Shown: positions 8,645-16,249 of the stretch, one piece after another
Layout: each line of letters begins with the position of its first letter
Numbering within the stretch: the first letter of the stretch is position 1
DNA from: Chitinophagaceae bacterium
GTDB lineage: Bacteria > Bacteroidota > Bacteroidia > Chitinophagales > Chitinophagaceae
NCBI GenBank assembly: GCA_021151685.1
Contig: JAGKWS010000040.1
Coordinates: 1-32,261, forward strand
Length of the DNA: 32,261 bases
Direction of reading: 5' to 3'
Translations under genes and position numbers: made by a program
Notes under the pieces: model-generated
Database searches by the model: none
Told to the model about the DNA's origin: nothing
The model's input: the letters and a program-made list of their open reading frames with translations, nothing else

Positions 8645-10282
8645 ATGGCAAAGCAACTTTTCTTCAACATTGATGCCCGCAACAGGATGAAACGCGGTGT
8701 AGATGTACTGGCAGATGCAGTAAAAGTAACACTGGGTCCTAAAGGCCGTAATGTGGTAATTGAAAAGAAATTTGGTGCACCAAGCGTTACCAAAGACGGT
8801 GTGTCTGTAGCTAAAGAAATAGAGCTGGAAGACGCAATAGAGAATATGGGGGCGCAGATGGTGAAAGAAGTAGCCTCTAAAACTGCCGATATTGCAGGTG
8901 ACGGTACTACTACTGCTACTGTATTGGCACAGTCTATTATTGGCGAAGGCTTGAAAAACGTAGCTGCCGGTGCCAACCCAATGGACCTGAAGCGTGGTAT
9001 AGACAAAGCCGTTACTGCTGTTGTAGAAAGCCTGAAAGCACAGAGCGTGAAGGTGGGTAATGACAACCAAAAAATAGAGCAGGTAGCTACTATATCTGCC
9101 AACAGCGACAGCACCATAGGTAGCCTTATAGCACAGGCTATGGCTAAAGTAGGTAACGAAGGCGTTATAACTGTGGAAGAAGCAAAAGGTACTGAAACTA
9201 CTGTAGAAGTGGTAGAAGGTATGCAGTTCGACCGTGGTTACCTGAGCCCATACTTTGTTACCAACTCAGAGAAAATGCAGGTAGAGTTGCAGAACCCTTA
9301 CATTCTGATTTATGAAAAGAAGGTAAGCACCCTGAAAGACATTCTGCCAATTTTGGAAAGCGTGGTACAAAGTGGGCGTCCGCTGTTGATTATTGCTGAA
9401 GATGTAGACGGCGAAGCACTGGCTACACTGGTGGTAAACAAACTGCGTGGCTCTCTGAAGATAGCAGCTGTGAAGGCTCCGGGCTTCGGCGACCGTCGTA
9501 AGGAAATGCTGCAAGACATTGCTGCCCTTACAGGTGGTACCGTTATCAGCGAAGATCAGGGCTACAAGCTCGATAATGCTACAATAGCATCACTTGGTCA
9601 GGCAGAAAGCATCACTATCGATAAAGACAACACTACTATCGTTGGTGGCCGTGGCAGCAAAGACATCATCACTGCCCGTGTAAACCAAATCAAAACTCAG
9701 ATAGAAAATACTACCAGCGACTACGACCGTGAGAAGCTGCAGGAGCGTTTGGCCAAACTGAGCGGCGGTGTAGCTGTTCTGTACATTGGTGCTGCTACCG
9801 AGGTAGAAATGAAAGAGAAGAAAGACCGCGTAGACGATGCCCTGCACGCTACACGTGCTGCGGTTGAAGAAGGCATTGTGCCAGGTGGTGGTATTGCTTA
9901 CATTCGCTCTATAGAGACTTTGGCTAATGTAGCTACCGACAATGCAGACGAAAAAACAGGTGTGGCTATCATTCGCCGCGCGCTGGAAGAACCACTGCGT
10001 CAGATAGTTGCCAATGCAGGTCTGGAAGGTTCTATCATCGTTCAGAAAGTACGCGAAGGCAGTGCCGACTTCGGTTTCAACGCACGTACAGAAACATACG
10101 AAAACATGTTTGCTGCTGGTGTAATAGACCCAACCAAGGTGAGCCGTGTAGCTCTGGAGCATGCAGCATCTATTGCCAGCATGTTGCTGACTACAGAGTG
10201 CGTAATTGCCGACAAACCAGAACCAAAATCTGCGGCACCAGCTCCGGGTGGTATGCCAGGTGGCATGGGTATGGACTATTAA
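8645..10282 (+). CDS. groEL: Chaperonin GroEL
   Basis: 545 residues, full length. Double-ring ATP-dependent chaperonin that encloses unfolded proteins together with GroES. Seen: GPKGRNVVIEKKFGAPSVTKDGV (about 32-54), the nucleotide-site motif AGDGTTTATVLAQ (about 85-97), the AAVEEGIVPGGGIAY signature (about 403-417), and a short Gly/Met-rich tail (PGGMPGGMGMDY). It is second in the operon and followed by a strong terminator. Codon use is biased toward a narrow set (many GTA, GCT, CTG, GAA), as expected for a highly expressed gene. It appears to be a normal housekeeping copy. Confidence 0.99.
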   Translation: MAKQLFFNIDARNRMKRGVDVLADAVKVTLGPKGRNVVIEKKFGAPSVTKDGVSVAKEIELEDAIENMGAQMVKEVASKTADIAGDGTTTATVLAQSIIGEGLKNVAAGANPMDLKRGIDKAVTAVVESLKAQSVKVGNDNQKIEQVATISANSDSTIGSLIAQAMAKVGNEGVITVEEAKGTETTVEVVEGMQFDRGYLSPYFVTNSEKMQVELQNPYILIYEKKVSTLKDILPILESVVQSGRPLLIIAEDVDGEALATLVVNKLRGSLKIAAVKAPGFGDRRKEMLQDIAALTGGTVISEDQGYKLDNATIASLGQAESITIDKDNTTIVGGRGSKDIITARVNQIKTQIENTTSDYDREKLQERLAKLSGGVAVLYIGAATEVEMKEKKDRVDDALHATRAAVEEGIVPGGGIAYIRSIETLANVATDNADEKTGVAIIRRALEEPLRQIVANAGLEGSIIVQKVREGSADFGFNARTETYENMFAAGVIDPTKVSRVALEHAASIASMLLTTECVIADKPEPKSAAPAPGGMPGGMGMDY

Positions 10283-10313
10283 TAGTCTGCAATACTGTAA
10301 GAACATTAACACA

Positions 10314-10346
10314 AAGTGCCCGGGCTATTGTCCGGGCACTTTTTAT
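10314..10346 (+). terminator. Terminator of groESL
   Basis: AAGTGCCCGG (10314-10323) pairs perfectly with CCGGGCACTT (10332-10341), with an 8-nt loop and a T-rich tail (TTTATTTTT). Confidence 0.9.
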
Positions 10347-10347
10347 T

Positions 10348-10380
10348 TTTGGTGGGTGCTGGTTCTTTGTCGTAACTTTA
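10348..10380 (+). promoter_or_regulatory. Bacteroidota-type promoter candidate for the secreted protein at 10400
   Basis: TTTG (10348-10351), 21 nt, then TAACTTTA (10373-10380), one mismatch from TAnnTTTG, 19 nt before ATG 10400. Its -33 part overlaps the T-tail of the groESL terminator. Confidence 0.45.
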
Positions 10381-10399
10381 ATAGTACAATATATGCCTC

Positions 10400-11503
10400 A
10401 TGAACCGCTTTACTATCGCATTGTTATTGTTGACTGTTGCCACGGGTAATGTGGCGGCACAGGGTGGCAGGGATGCCACTATGCCACAGGCTGCACCAGC
10501 ACGGGTAGAGATGCCTGCCGCATTTCCTGACAGGGAAATGAGAAACACCATACAGATGCCACCGCCCGGCAACACCAATGGGAATATGAATGTGGTGCCC
10601 GGCAGGAGCGAACAGATGGCCAGCGGCAGAGGGGCAGATATTAACGATGAAATTCGCCGCACGCCAAGGCCACATGCCGCTGCCGATGGCACTATTTATG
10701 TACAAGACCGTGGACTGAGGGAAGCCCGCTACAATAGCGTATTCAGCCCTGCAACGCGTAATGCCTACATCAACCCCGGTTTTGGCACGGTAGAGAGTCG
10801 GTATAATACTACGTTCCGAAGATATTTTTACTATTGCTCCTCGCCATTGTCGCGCCAGCTTTGCGATGTGCCCGGCCGTAACTATGTAGGAAATGTGGCT
10901 GAAACCATGTTCCCCGATAGGGTACTGTTAGGTATGTGTTCGGCATGCACTGGCATTGTGGGCCTTAGCACCTACCGCCCATGCCACTATCATGCCCACC
11001 GCGATGCACAAATACTACCCGACAACACAACCCGTTACAGCAATTCGGCCCAATATTTCTCGTTCGACGGAAGGGTAATGCATGGCCGCGATACTATAGA
11101 GGGTATTGTTACTATTGTAGCCAATGGGGTATCGGTAGAGCATGGAACTATTACCAACAGGCGCACATCGTCCTGGGCATTGAGCGATACCTCTCTGAAG
11201 GCTATAGTAGTGTATAAAGGTATCCGTCAATTGCGTTTGGTGCGGCTGAATGCCACAGATAAGCACCTGTGCCGGATGGTGCATAGCGGCTTGCTGAATG
11301 TATATGACCGTAGTTACAGCTTTGTAACACCACAGAATGTGCGCCGCAAATTGATAGTGCAGGCTACGGCTACAGGAGAGACCGCACACATAGACGATGA
11401 TAAAGCACTGGCTGCAGCCATCAATAAGGCATATGGTACATCGCTGAATGCCTCTGAAGAAACTCGCGCTGGTCTCGTTACGTATCTGCATCGTCTCGAT
11501 TAG
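10400..11503 (+). CDS. Secreted protein of unknown function
   Basis: 367 residues. The signal peptide (MNRFTIALLLLTVATGNVAA) is cut near residue 20. A low-complexity, Met/Pro/Asn/Arg-rich stretch (about 21-95) leads to a folded part from about residue 100. That part contains several Cys and His: a CSSPLSRQLC pair, CSACTG, and CHYHAH (residues roughly 147-205), which could be disulfides or a metal site. The C-terminal 150 residues are mixed alpha/beta with no motif I recognise. There is no T9SS sorting domain or lipobox, so it is probably periplasmic. It stands alone between the groESL terminator and a convergent terminator. I do not recognise the family. Confidence 0.6.
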   Translation: MNRFTIALLLLTVATGNVAAQGGRDATMPQAAPARVEMPAAFPDREMRNTIQMPPPGNTNGNMNVVPGRSEQMASGRGADINDEIRRTPRPHAAADGTIYVQDRGLREARYNSVFSPATRNAYINPGFGTVESRYNTTFRRYFYYCSSPLSRQLCDVPGRNYVGNVAETMFPDRVLLGMCSACTGIVGLSTYRPCHYHAHRDAQILPDNTTRYSNSAQYFSFDGRVMHGRDTIEGIVTIVANGVSVEHGTITNRRTSSWALSDTSLKAIVVYKGIRQLRLVRLNATDKHLCRMVHSGLLNVYDRSYSFVTPQNVRRKLIVQATATGETAHIDDDKALAAAINKAYGTSLNASEETRAGLVTYLHRLD

Positions 11504-11516
11504 ACCAGACACGAAG

Positions 11517-11541
11517 AACCCCGGCCATAATGACCGGGGTT
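11517..11541. terminator. Terminator hairpin between convergent genes
   Basis: AACCCCGG (11517-11524) pairs with CCGGGGTT (11534-11541) across a 9-nt loop. Downstream T-richness is modest on both strands. It probably serves the gene at 10400 and the DUF1579 gene at 11573. Confidence 0.65.
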
Positions 11542-11572
11542 TGCTATGTATAGTTGTCAGCAAAGGTGCCTG

Positions 11573-12226
11573 CTACTTTTTTGTGTACTTTATCTCCATT
11601 GTTTTGCGCTCTTTGCCACCCTTTATGGTTTCGTACATCTCCATGGTCATATGGGTGGCATCGGTCATAGTAGTCACTTCGCGCACTTCTTTTTCTACCC
11701 GTAGGGCAGGGTCTATACAAGTGCCCTTTGTTTCAGATGCTTTAGTGGCTTCGTTGTAGGTACCTTCTACAATCATAATGCCCGTACCCATATTATCTAT
11801 CCATGTTTCGGTTAGTTTCTGTGTGGCATTATCCCATGCCGATAGGCTCATGCCCTCAAAGAGCATATTGTCCATAGTGGCTTTGTACGTAGTTTGCAGG
11901 TAGCGGCCACCCATTATCATTTTGTATTGTGCCTCGCCCTTTGTAGTACTGGGTGGGGCACCTTCTGCCATCCACATGGTCATGTCAGCGGTCCATAAGC
12001 CCACACGTGCCGCCAACATTTCGTGCATTTTTCCGGGTGTCATGGCATCCATCCAGTTCTTAGCGGCAGTAGCCGAGTCTGGCATTACCGGTGCTGGTTC
12101 GGCTGGTGGTGCGGTCTCGGTTGTTGCAGGAGCCGTGGCTGTTGCTTCTTTGTTTTCGGTAGGGCTGGTGCAAGATGCTATTGTTAAAATAGTAGCTGCA
12201 AGAATTGCGTTGTTTATTTTGTTCAT
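11573..12226 (-). CDS. DUF1579-family lipoprotein
   Basis: 217 residues. The N-terminus is a lipoprotein signal with lipobox IASC (Cys about 19). A Thr/Ala/Pro/Glu-rich tether (about 20-50) precedes a DUF1579-like domain: MLAARVGLWTADMTMWM, GRYLQTTYKATMDNMLFEG, then WDNATQKLTETWIDNMGTG and an extended C-terminal beta segment. DUF1579 domains are predicted lipocalin-like barrels of unknown ligand. It lies 48 nt downstream of the ThuA lipoprotein on the same strand, so the two are probably one operon. Likely anchored to a membrane facing the periplasm. Confidence 0.8.
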   Translation of the reverse strand: MNKINNAILAATILTIASCTSPTENKEATATAPATTETAPPAEPAPVMPDSATAAKNWMDAMTPGKMHEMLAARVGLWTADMTMWMAEGAPPSTTKGEAQYKMIMGGRYLQTTYKATMDNMLFEGMSLSAWDNATQKLTETWIDNMGTGIMIVEGTYNEATKASETKGTCIDPALRVEKEVREVTTMTDATHMTMEMYETIKGGKERKTMEIKYTKK

Positions 12227-12274
12227 GTCAGAAAGATTAGGAAATGAATGTAGTGAATATATGTTGAATTTATT

Positions 12275-13000
12275 TTATTCAGACTTTAGCCACTCTATGG
12301 CACCGCCTATATGTTCTATAAACAGTGGTTCCGAATAGGTTTCGGTAGTATGGCCCATAGCTGTATAAAATATCTTTCCTCCCTCAAATGAGCGGTACCA
12401 GCTTATGGGGTGACTACCACCATGTATACCACCGGTATAGGTGCTTTCGTCTACGGCCAGTACCGTCACATTGTTGGTCTGTAAAGATTTGATGTTGTAC
12501 CATTCATCTTTTCTTTTCCAGCGGTCGGGTAGGTTGCGGGTAGCGGCATGGTCGGTTACTACGGGGTAGCATTCTGCATCCTGTATCTCGGGATGGCTGT
12601 AGAACCAACCGCCCAGCATTTGAGGGTACCAACTCCAGTTATATTCGGCATCGGCCGCTGCATGTATACCCAATACCCGGCCACCATTGCGTACAAAAGA
12701 TTGCAGAGCGGCCCGTTGCGGGTCTGTAAACAATTCTCCGCTACTGTTCAGCAGTACAATTATTTTATAGTTTTTCAGATTATCTACCGTAAAGGTGCCC
12801 GCATCCTCGGTTTCGGTAAGGGTCAGATTCCAGTCGGTAGCCTTGTTGCGAAACATAGTTTTGCCGGCATCTATAGATTCGTGCCGGTATCCGGTGGTTT
12901 TGGTAAATACCAGTGTGTGGATACTGGTATCTTCTGCTGTCTTTTTTTTGCAGGAAACAAATAGCGTATAGGCTATGCCGATAAGGATGAGGTTTTTCAT
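12275..13000 (-). CDS. ThuA-domain lipoprotein
   Basis: 241 residues. A short signal ends in lipobox LFVSC (Cys about 17). The rest is a ThuA domain, a class I glutamine-amidotransferase-like fold: LVFTKTTGYRHESID near the N-terminus, YKIIVLLNSSGELFTDPQRAALQSFV, then GGRVLGIHAAADAEYNWSWY, and near the end GGGxI-type strands with HPISWYRSFEGGKIFYTAMGH. ThuA proteins are linked to trehalose/disaccharide use in Rhizobium and are common in Bacteroidota carbohydrate loci; no sugar-use genes are adjacent here, so the substrate is unknown. First gene of the ThuA-DUF1579 pair. A TAAATTTG box lies only 4 nt upstream of ATG 13000. Confidence 0.85.
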   Translation of the reverse strand: MKNLILIGIAYTLFVSCKKKTAEDTSIHTLVFTKTTGYRHESIDAGKTMFRNKATDWNLTLTETEDAGTFTVDNLKNYKIIVLLNSSGELFTDPQRAALQSFVRNGGRVLGIHAAADAEYNWSWYPQMLGGWFYSHPEIQDAECYPVVTDHAATRNLPDRWKRKDEWYNIKSLQTNNVTVLAVDESTYTGGIHGGSHPISWYRSFEGGKIFYTAMGHTTETYSEPLFIEHIGGAIEWLKSE

Positions 13001-13004
13001 ACTG

Positions 13005-13012
13005 CAAATTTA
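13005..13012 (-). promoter_or_regulatory. -7 element of the ThuA-DUF1579 operon
   Basis: Minus strand TAAATTTG (13012-13005) is an exact TAnnTTTG match. Only 4 nt separate it from ATG 13000, implying a leaderless or nearly leaderless transcript if used. Confidence 0.5.
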
Positions 13013-13289
13013 GAGCCAGTTTAAGATATATTCGCAGTCTTTCTTATGGCTGTTTTTGCTTGCAACTTTGTTGCGTTTTTCGCCGAAGGAAGGGCTATGA
13101 CTGAATAATGTGCCTCGTTTCGCCTTAATAAAACAATTGCATGCTTGAAGTGTCTAATGTGTTTTCGGCAGGCTCTTATTGTAATACTTCCAATGTAGGA
13201 GATGCGGCGCAATGGTTGCTACAAATAGGCACAGACAACCACTGCCGATAGGCAGTTATACAAAGGGGCTGCACAGTTATGTACTTGCA

Positions 13290-13301
13290 GGGGTATACCC
13301 C
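13290..13301. promoter_or_regulatory. Candidate operator palindrome upstream of the histidine kinase
   Basis: GGGGTATACCCC is a perfect 12-bp palindrome. It would lie at about -41 to -30 relative to a start predicted from the TAGCTTTG box at 13318, overlapping the -33 region. Confidence 0.35.
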
Positions 13302-13317
13302 CTACAGCTGTTTACCT

Positions 13318-13325
13318 TAGCTTTG
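13318..13325 (+). promoter_or_regulatory. -7 element of the kinase/regulator operon
   Basis: TAGCTTTG is an exact TAnnTTTG match, 28 nt before ATG 13354. No good -33 TTTG is present at the usual spacing. Confidence 0.5.
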
Positions 13326-13353
13326 ATCGAAAGTTTTTGAGACCAGACCAGTA

Positions 13354-15267
13354 ATGTTATTGCAGGCAATATACTGTAGCAGGCGTGTAGTACTATGCCG
13401 TTTTGTGTGTGTAGCAGTATTGCTACTGGCACACTGTTGCCCCCTGTCTGCAACCGTATCTGCCGATTCGGCACTGATACGAGCATTACTTGTGGCCAAA
13501 GACAGTGTAGAAAGGAACCCCTCATATAGTGCTGCTGTGGCCGCAGATGTGTGTACGAGGGCAACAGCAGCAAAAGACTGGGCGCAACTGGCCCGAGGCA
13601 AAAATGTGCTGGCTACTGCTATGCAACGGTTGGGGCGCAACCGCGAAGCAATAACCATATTTCGTGACGGACTGGTTATAGCACGCAGGCACCAATTGCG
13701 CCGTGAGCAAGCCGATATAATGCTGAACCTTGGTGCGGCGCATGAGAATAACGGAGATTATCGTATAGCCATGCAATATCTGGAGGCTGCACTGGCCGAG
13801 TTTGCTGCCATGAAAGATACACTGAGTATGGGCAATTGCCACCAGAATATGGGGGTGCTTGTGCTGCACATGGACGACTACACACAGGCTACAGGCCATT
13901 TTCACGAGGCCGTTGCCATGTATACGGCGATGGCAGATACCATGCATATTGTAGGGGCCTACATAGGTATAGGTGGCTGCCAGATACGTACCGGACAGTA
14001 CCGGGAAGCACTGGCCACATTGTTGAAGGCAATGTCTCTGGGCAAGAGTATGGGGTGGGACGAGTCTGCTGCGCTTAGTAACATGAATATAGCATTGTGC
14101 TATCACCAGTTGAATATGGCTGACTCGGCCCTGATATACTACAACCGGGCCGAGCGCATCTTCAGCAGGTTGGCCGCTTCAGAAAACGAGGTATTGCTCT
14201 ACATCAACAAGGGGAGCGTGTACGACGAGTTGCTGCACCAGCCACAGCCAGCCATAGTGTGTTACCAGAAAGGGTTGGCACTGGCAAGGAAAATCAATTA
14301 TCCCATTGGTGTCAGTTATGCCTGCGAAAGTCTGGCAGAGGCCTACAGTGCAGCTGGCGACTACAAACATGCCTGCGAATACCTGAACATACACATGAAG
14401 ACAAAAGATACCCTGCTGAACAAGGAAAAGGTAGACGCATTGCAGGATATGGCGGCAAGGTATAAAACCCGCGAACTGACCAGCAAACAACAATTGTTAC
14501 AAAAAGAGAAAGACCTGCAATTGCAGCGGTTACGCAACAAAGATGTGTACGTGTATAGTGGTTTTGGTAGTGCCATACTGGTATTGATTGCAGGCGGGCT
14601 GGCTGTGCGCTACTACCGCTTGCACCGTGCGCGCCAACGGGTGGCACTGGAACAGAAGCAACTACAGGCACATATGAATCCGCAGTTTATCTTCAATTGT
14701 CTGGCTACGATAAAGCACTTTGTCGCAGCCAACGACCGCACCAATGCCAATCGGTATCTGGCCGATTTTGCCCTGCTGATGCGGCAGACGCTTGACAACT
14801 CGCGCGATGAGGTAGTGTCGCTGCAACGCGAAATAGAGTACCTGACCAACTATATTTCTTTTTGGGAGGTGCGTTTTCCGGGGCGTTTCTCATGGGCAGT
14901 GCAATGTGCTCCCGATGTAGACCCATATACGGCACAAATACCGGCTATGATGGTGCAACCCTTTGTAGAGAATGCGCTGAAGTATGCTGTGGCCACAACC
15001 GACGGTGGTGGTAGTGTATTGCTGGTGCGTTTTTACCAGCGCGGAAACGGTTTGTGGTGCCGGGTAGAAGACGATGGACCCGGTATGGCGGTACCAGCCG
15101 GTAGCTGGTACCGCCGGCAGCAAAAAGGCATAGCACTTACCCGGCGCAGGCTGGCACAAATAGCCCGCAGAATGGGGGGCAGTTATGCACTCAACATCAT
15201 CAGCAAGGCGCAAGAGGGTAGTGGTGCAGGTACAATTATTGATATTAAATTTCCGATAGAGGTATGA
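13354..15267 (+). CDS. LytS-type sensor histidine kinase with periplasmic TPRs
   Basis: 637 residues. The N-terminal hydrophobic segment (about 12-30) is a signal or anchor. TPR-like repeats run from about 75 to 350 (for example ADIMLNLGAAHENNGDYRIA). A coiled coil (about 355-396) precedes a transmembrane helix (about 399-420), followed by a His_kinase (PF06580) domain and an HATPase. The N-box is QPFVENALKYA (N540) and the G1 box is VEDDGPGM (571-578). The phospho-acceptor motif, usually MNPHF, reads MNPQF (441-445): CAG encodes Gln444 where the conserved His is expected, with another His at 440. Autophosphorylation at the usual site is therefore doubtful. Its stop overlaps the response regulator start by 4 nt (ATGA), so the pair is translationally coupled. 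Confidence 0.9.
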   Translation: MLLQAIYCSRRVVLCRFVCVAVLLLAHCCPLSATVSADSALIRALLVAKDSVERNPSYSAAVAADVCTRATAAKDWAQLARGKNVLATAMQRLGRNREAITIFRDGLVIARRHQLRREQADIMLNLGAAHENNGDYRIAMQYLEAALAEFAAMKDTLSMGNCHQNMGVLVLHMDDYTQATGHFHEAVAMYTAMADTMHIVGAYIGIGGCQIRTGQYREALATLLKAMSLGKSMGWDESAALSNMNIALCYHQLNMADSALIYYNRAERIFSRLAASENEVLLYINKGSVYDELLHQPQPAIVCYQKGLALARKINYPIGVSYACESLAEAYSAAGDYKHACEYLNIHMKTKDTLLNKEKVDALQDMAARYKTRELTSKQQLLQKEKDLQLQRLRNKDVYVYSGFGSAILVLIAGGLAVRYYRLHRARQRVALEQKQLQAHMNPQFIFNCLATIKHFVAANDRTNANRYLADFALLMRQTLDNSRDEVVSLQREIEYLTNYISFWEVRFPGRFSWAVQCAPDVDPYTAQIPAMMVQPFVENALKYAVATTDGGGSVLLVRFYQRGNGLWCRVEDDGPGMAVPAGSWYRRQQKGIALTRRRLAQIARRMGGSYALNIISKAQEGSGAGTIIDIKFPIEV

Positions 15268-16007
15268 TAACCGCAATGATTATTGACGATGAACCCAAAA
15301 GTGTGTTTATCCTCAAGTGTTTTTTGGAAGAACATTGCCCCGATGTAAAAGTAGTGGCAGTGGCAGGCAGTGCCCGCAATGGCCGCGAACTACTGGAAGC
15401 TACCAAACCGCAGTTGCTGTTTCTGGATATAGAAATGCCCGGCGGTAGTGGGTTCGATTTGCTGCAATCGCTGCCTGCGGTTGACTTTGAGGTAATTTTC
15501 ATTACCGCATACAACCAGTATGCCATCAATGCGTTTCGTTTTTCTGCTATAGACTATTTACTGAAGCCACTGCGTATACAAGACCTTGTTAAGGCGGTAG
15601 AAAAAGCTACCAGACGCATCAACGAAAAGACGGTAACCAGCAATTATGAGTCGCTGCTACGCAACTTGCGCGAGCAAAATGGCTCTAAACTAAAGGTTTC
15701 CTTTACCGAGCGGGGCGAGCAGTACATGGTGCCTGTAGACGATTTTATGTACCTGATAGCCGATGGCAACTATACCCACGTACACACCCGCGACAAGGTA
15801 TACCTAACCACCCGCACCCTGAAGGAGTTTGAAGAAATGCTGCCAGAGAATCTGTTTTGCCGCATACATCATGGCTACATTGTGAACCTGCAATGTGTAG
15901 CCAAGGTGCAGAAGGGTAGGGGTGGTGCCGTGGTGATGAAGGATGGAAAAGTGTTGGAAATAGCCATCAGGCGAAAGGATGCCTTCAAGAAAGCATACCA
16001 TGTGTAG
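15264..16007 (+). CDS. LytTR-family response regulator
   Basis: 247 residues. The receiver domain (1-120) has the acidic pair D8/D9, phospho-acceptor D55 in LLFLDIEMPG, T81 in IFITAY and K101 in LLKPL, so all receiver residues are present. A LytTR DNA-binding domain (about 142-245) follows, with VDDFMYLIADGNYTHVHTRD and FCRIHHGYIVNLQCVAKV. It activates or represses transcription by binding short repeats. It is encoded directly after its partner kinase. The regulon is unknown; autoregulation through the palindrome at 13290 is possible. A hairpin terminator follows about 220 nt later. Confidence 0.95.
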   Translation: MITAMIIDDEPKSVFILKCFLEEHCPDVKVVAVAGSARNGRELLEATKPQLLFLDIEMPGGSGFDLLQSLPAVDFEVIFITAYNQYAINAFRFSAIDYLLKPLRIQDLVKAVEKATRRINEKTVTSNYESLLRNLREQNGSKLKVSFTERGEQYMVPVDDFMYLIADGNYTHVHTRDKVYLTTRTLKEFEEMLPENLFCRIHHGYIVNLQCVAKVQKGRGGAVVMKDGKVLEIAIRRKDAFKKAYHV

Positions 16008-16224
16008 CCGCACTACACGCACTTGTGTACATGCCGGTGGCAACTACTCAGTTGTTTTGCCGGGGCAAAGGCAGTACGGTACTTTTGGTCATCAAAGCAT
16101 GTAAAAATGGTTCTGTAAACCCAATCATTTTTAGCAAGCAGCGGCCAATGGTGCATTTGAATTCATCCTCCGGCACCATACCGCATTTCCGTTTTATTTA
16201 CGAAAAATAGAACCCAGCGTTCCG

Positions 16225-16249
16225 GGCACTCCATCAGGGGTGCCTTTTT
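16225..16249 (+). terminator. Terminator after the LytTR regulator
   Basis: GGCACTCC (16225-16232) pairs with GGGGTGCC (16237-16244) with one G-T pair and a 4-nt loop, followed by TTTTT. The T-tract abuts the stop codon of the convergent SpoIID-like gene. Between 16008 and 16224 I see no supported gene. Confidence 0.75.

Larger units (their letters stand above)
13001..13353. other. Intergenic region between divergent ThuA and histidine kinase genes
   Basis: I see no convincing gene. It holds the -7 boxes for both flanking units, a GCAAC-TTT-GTTGC inverted repeat (13062-13074), an ACTGCC-GATA-GGCAGT inverted repeat (13241-13256) and the palindrome GGGGTATACCCC (13290-13301). A 63-codon minus-strand ORF at 13021-13212 has no family features. 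Confidence 0.6.

Noticed and set aside
13021..13212. 63-codon minus-strand ORF between ThuA and the kinase
   Set aside because: No family features, signal peptide or promoter; occupies a promoter-bearing intergenic region.
16058..16071. TTTGCC-GG-GGCAAA inverted repeat as a terminator
   Set aside because: Loop too small and no T-tract follows; the better terminator is at 16225.
16025..16210. 61-codon plus-strand ORF after the LytTR gene
   Set aside because: Non-ATG start, no recognisable features; probably untranslated sequence before the terminator.
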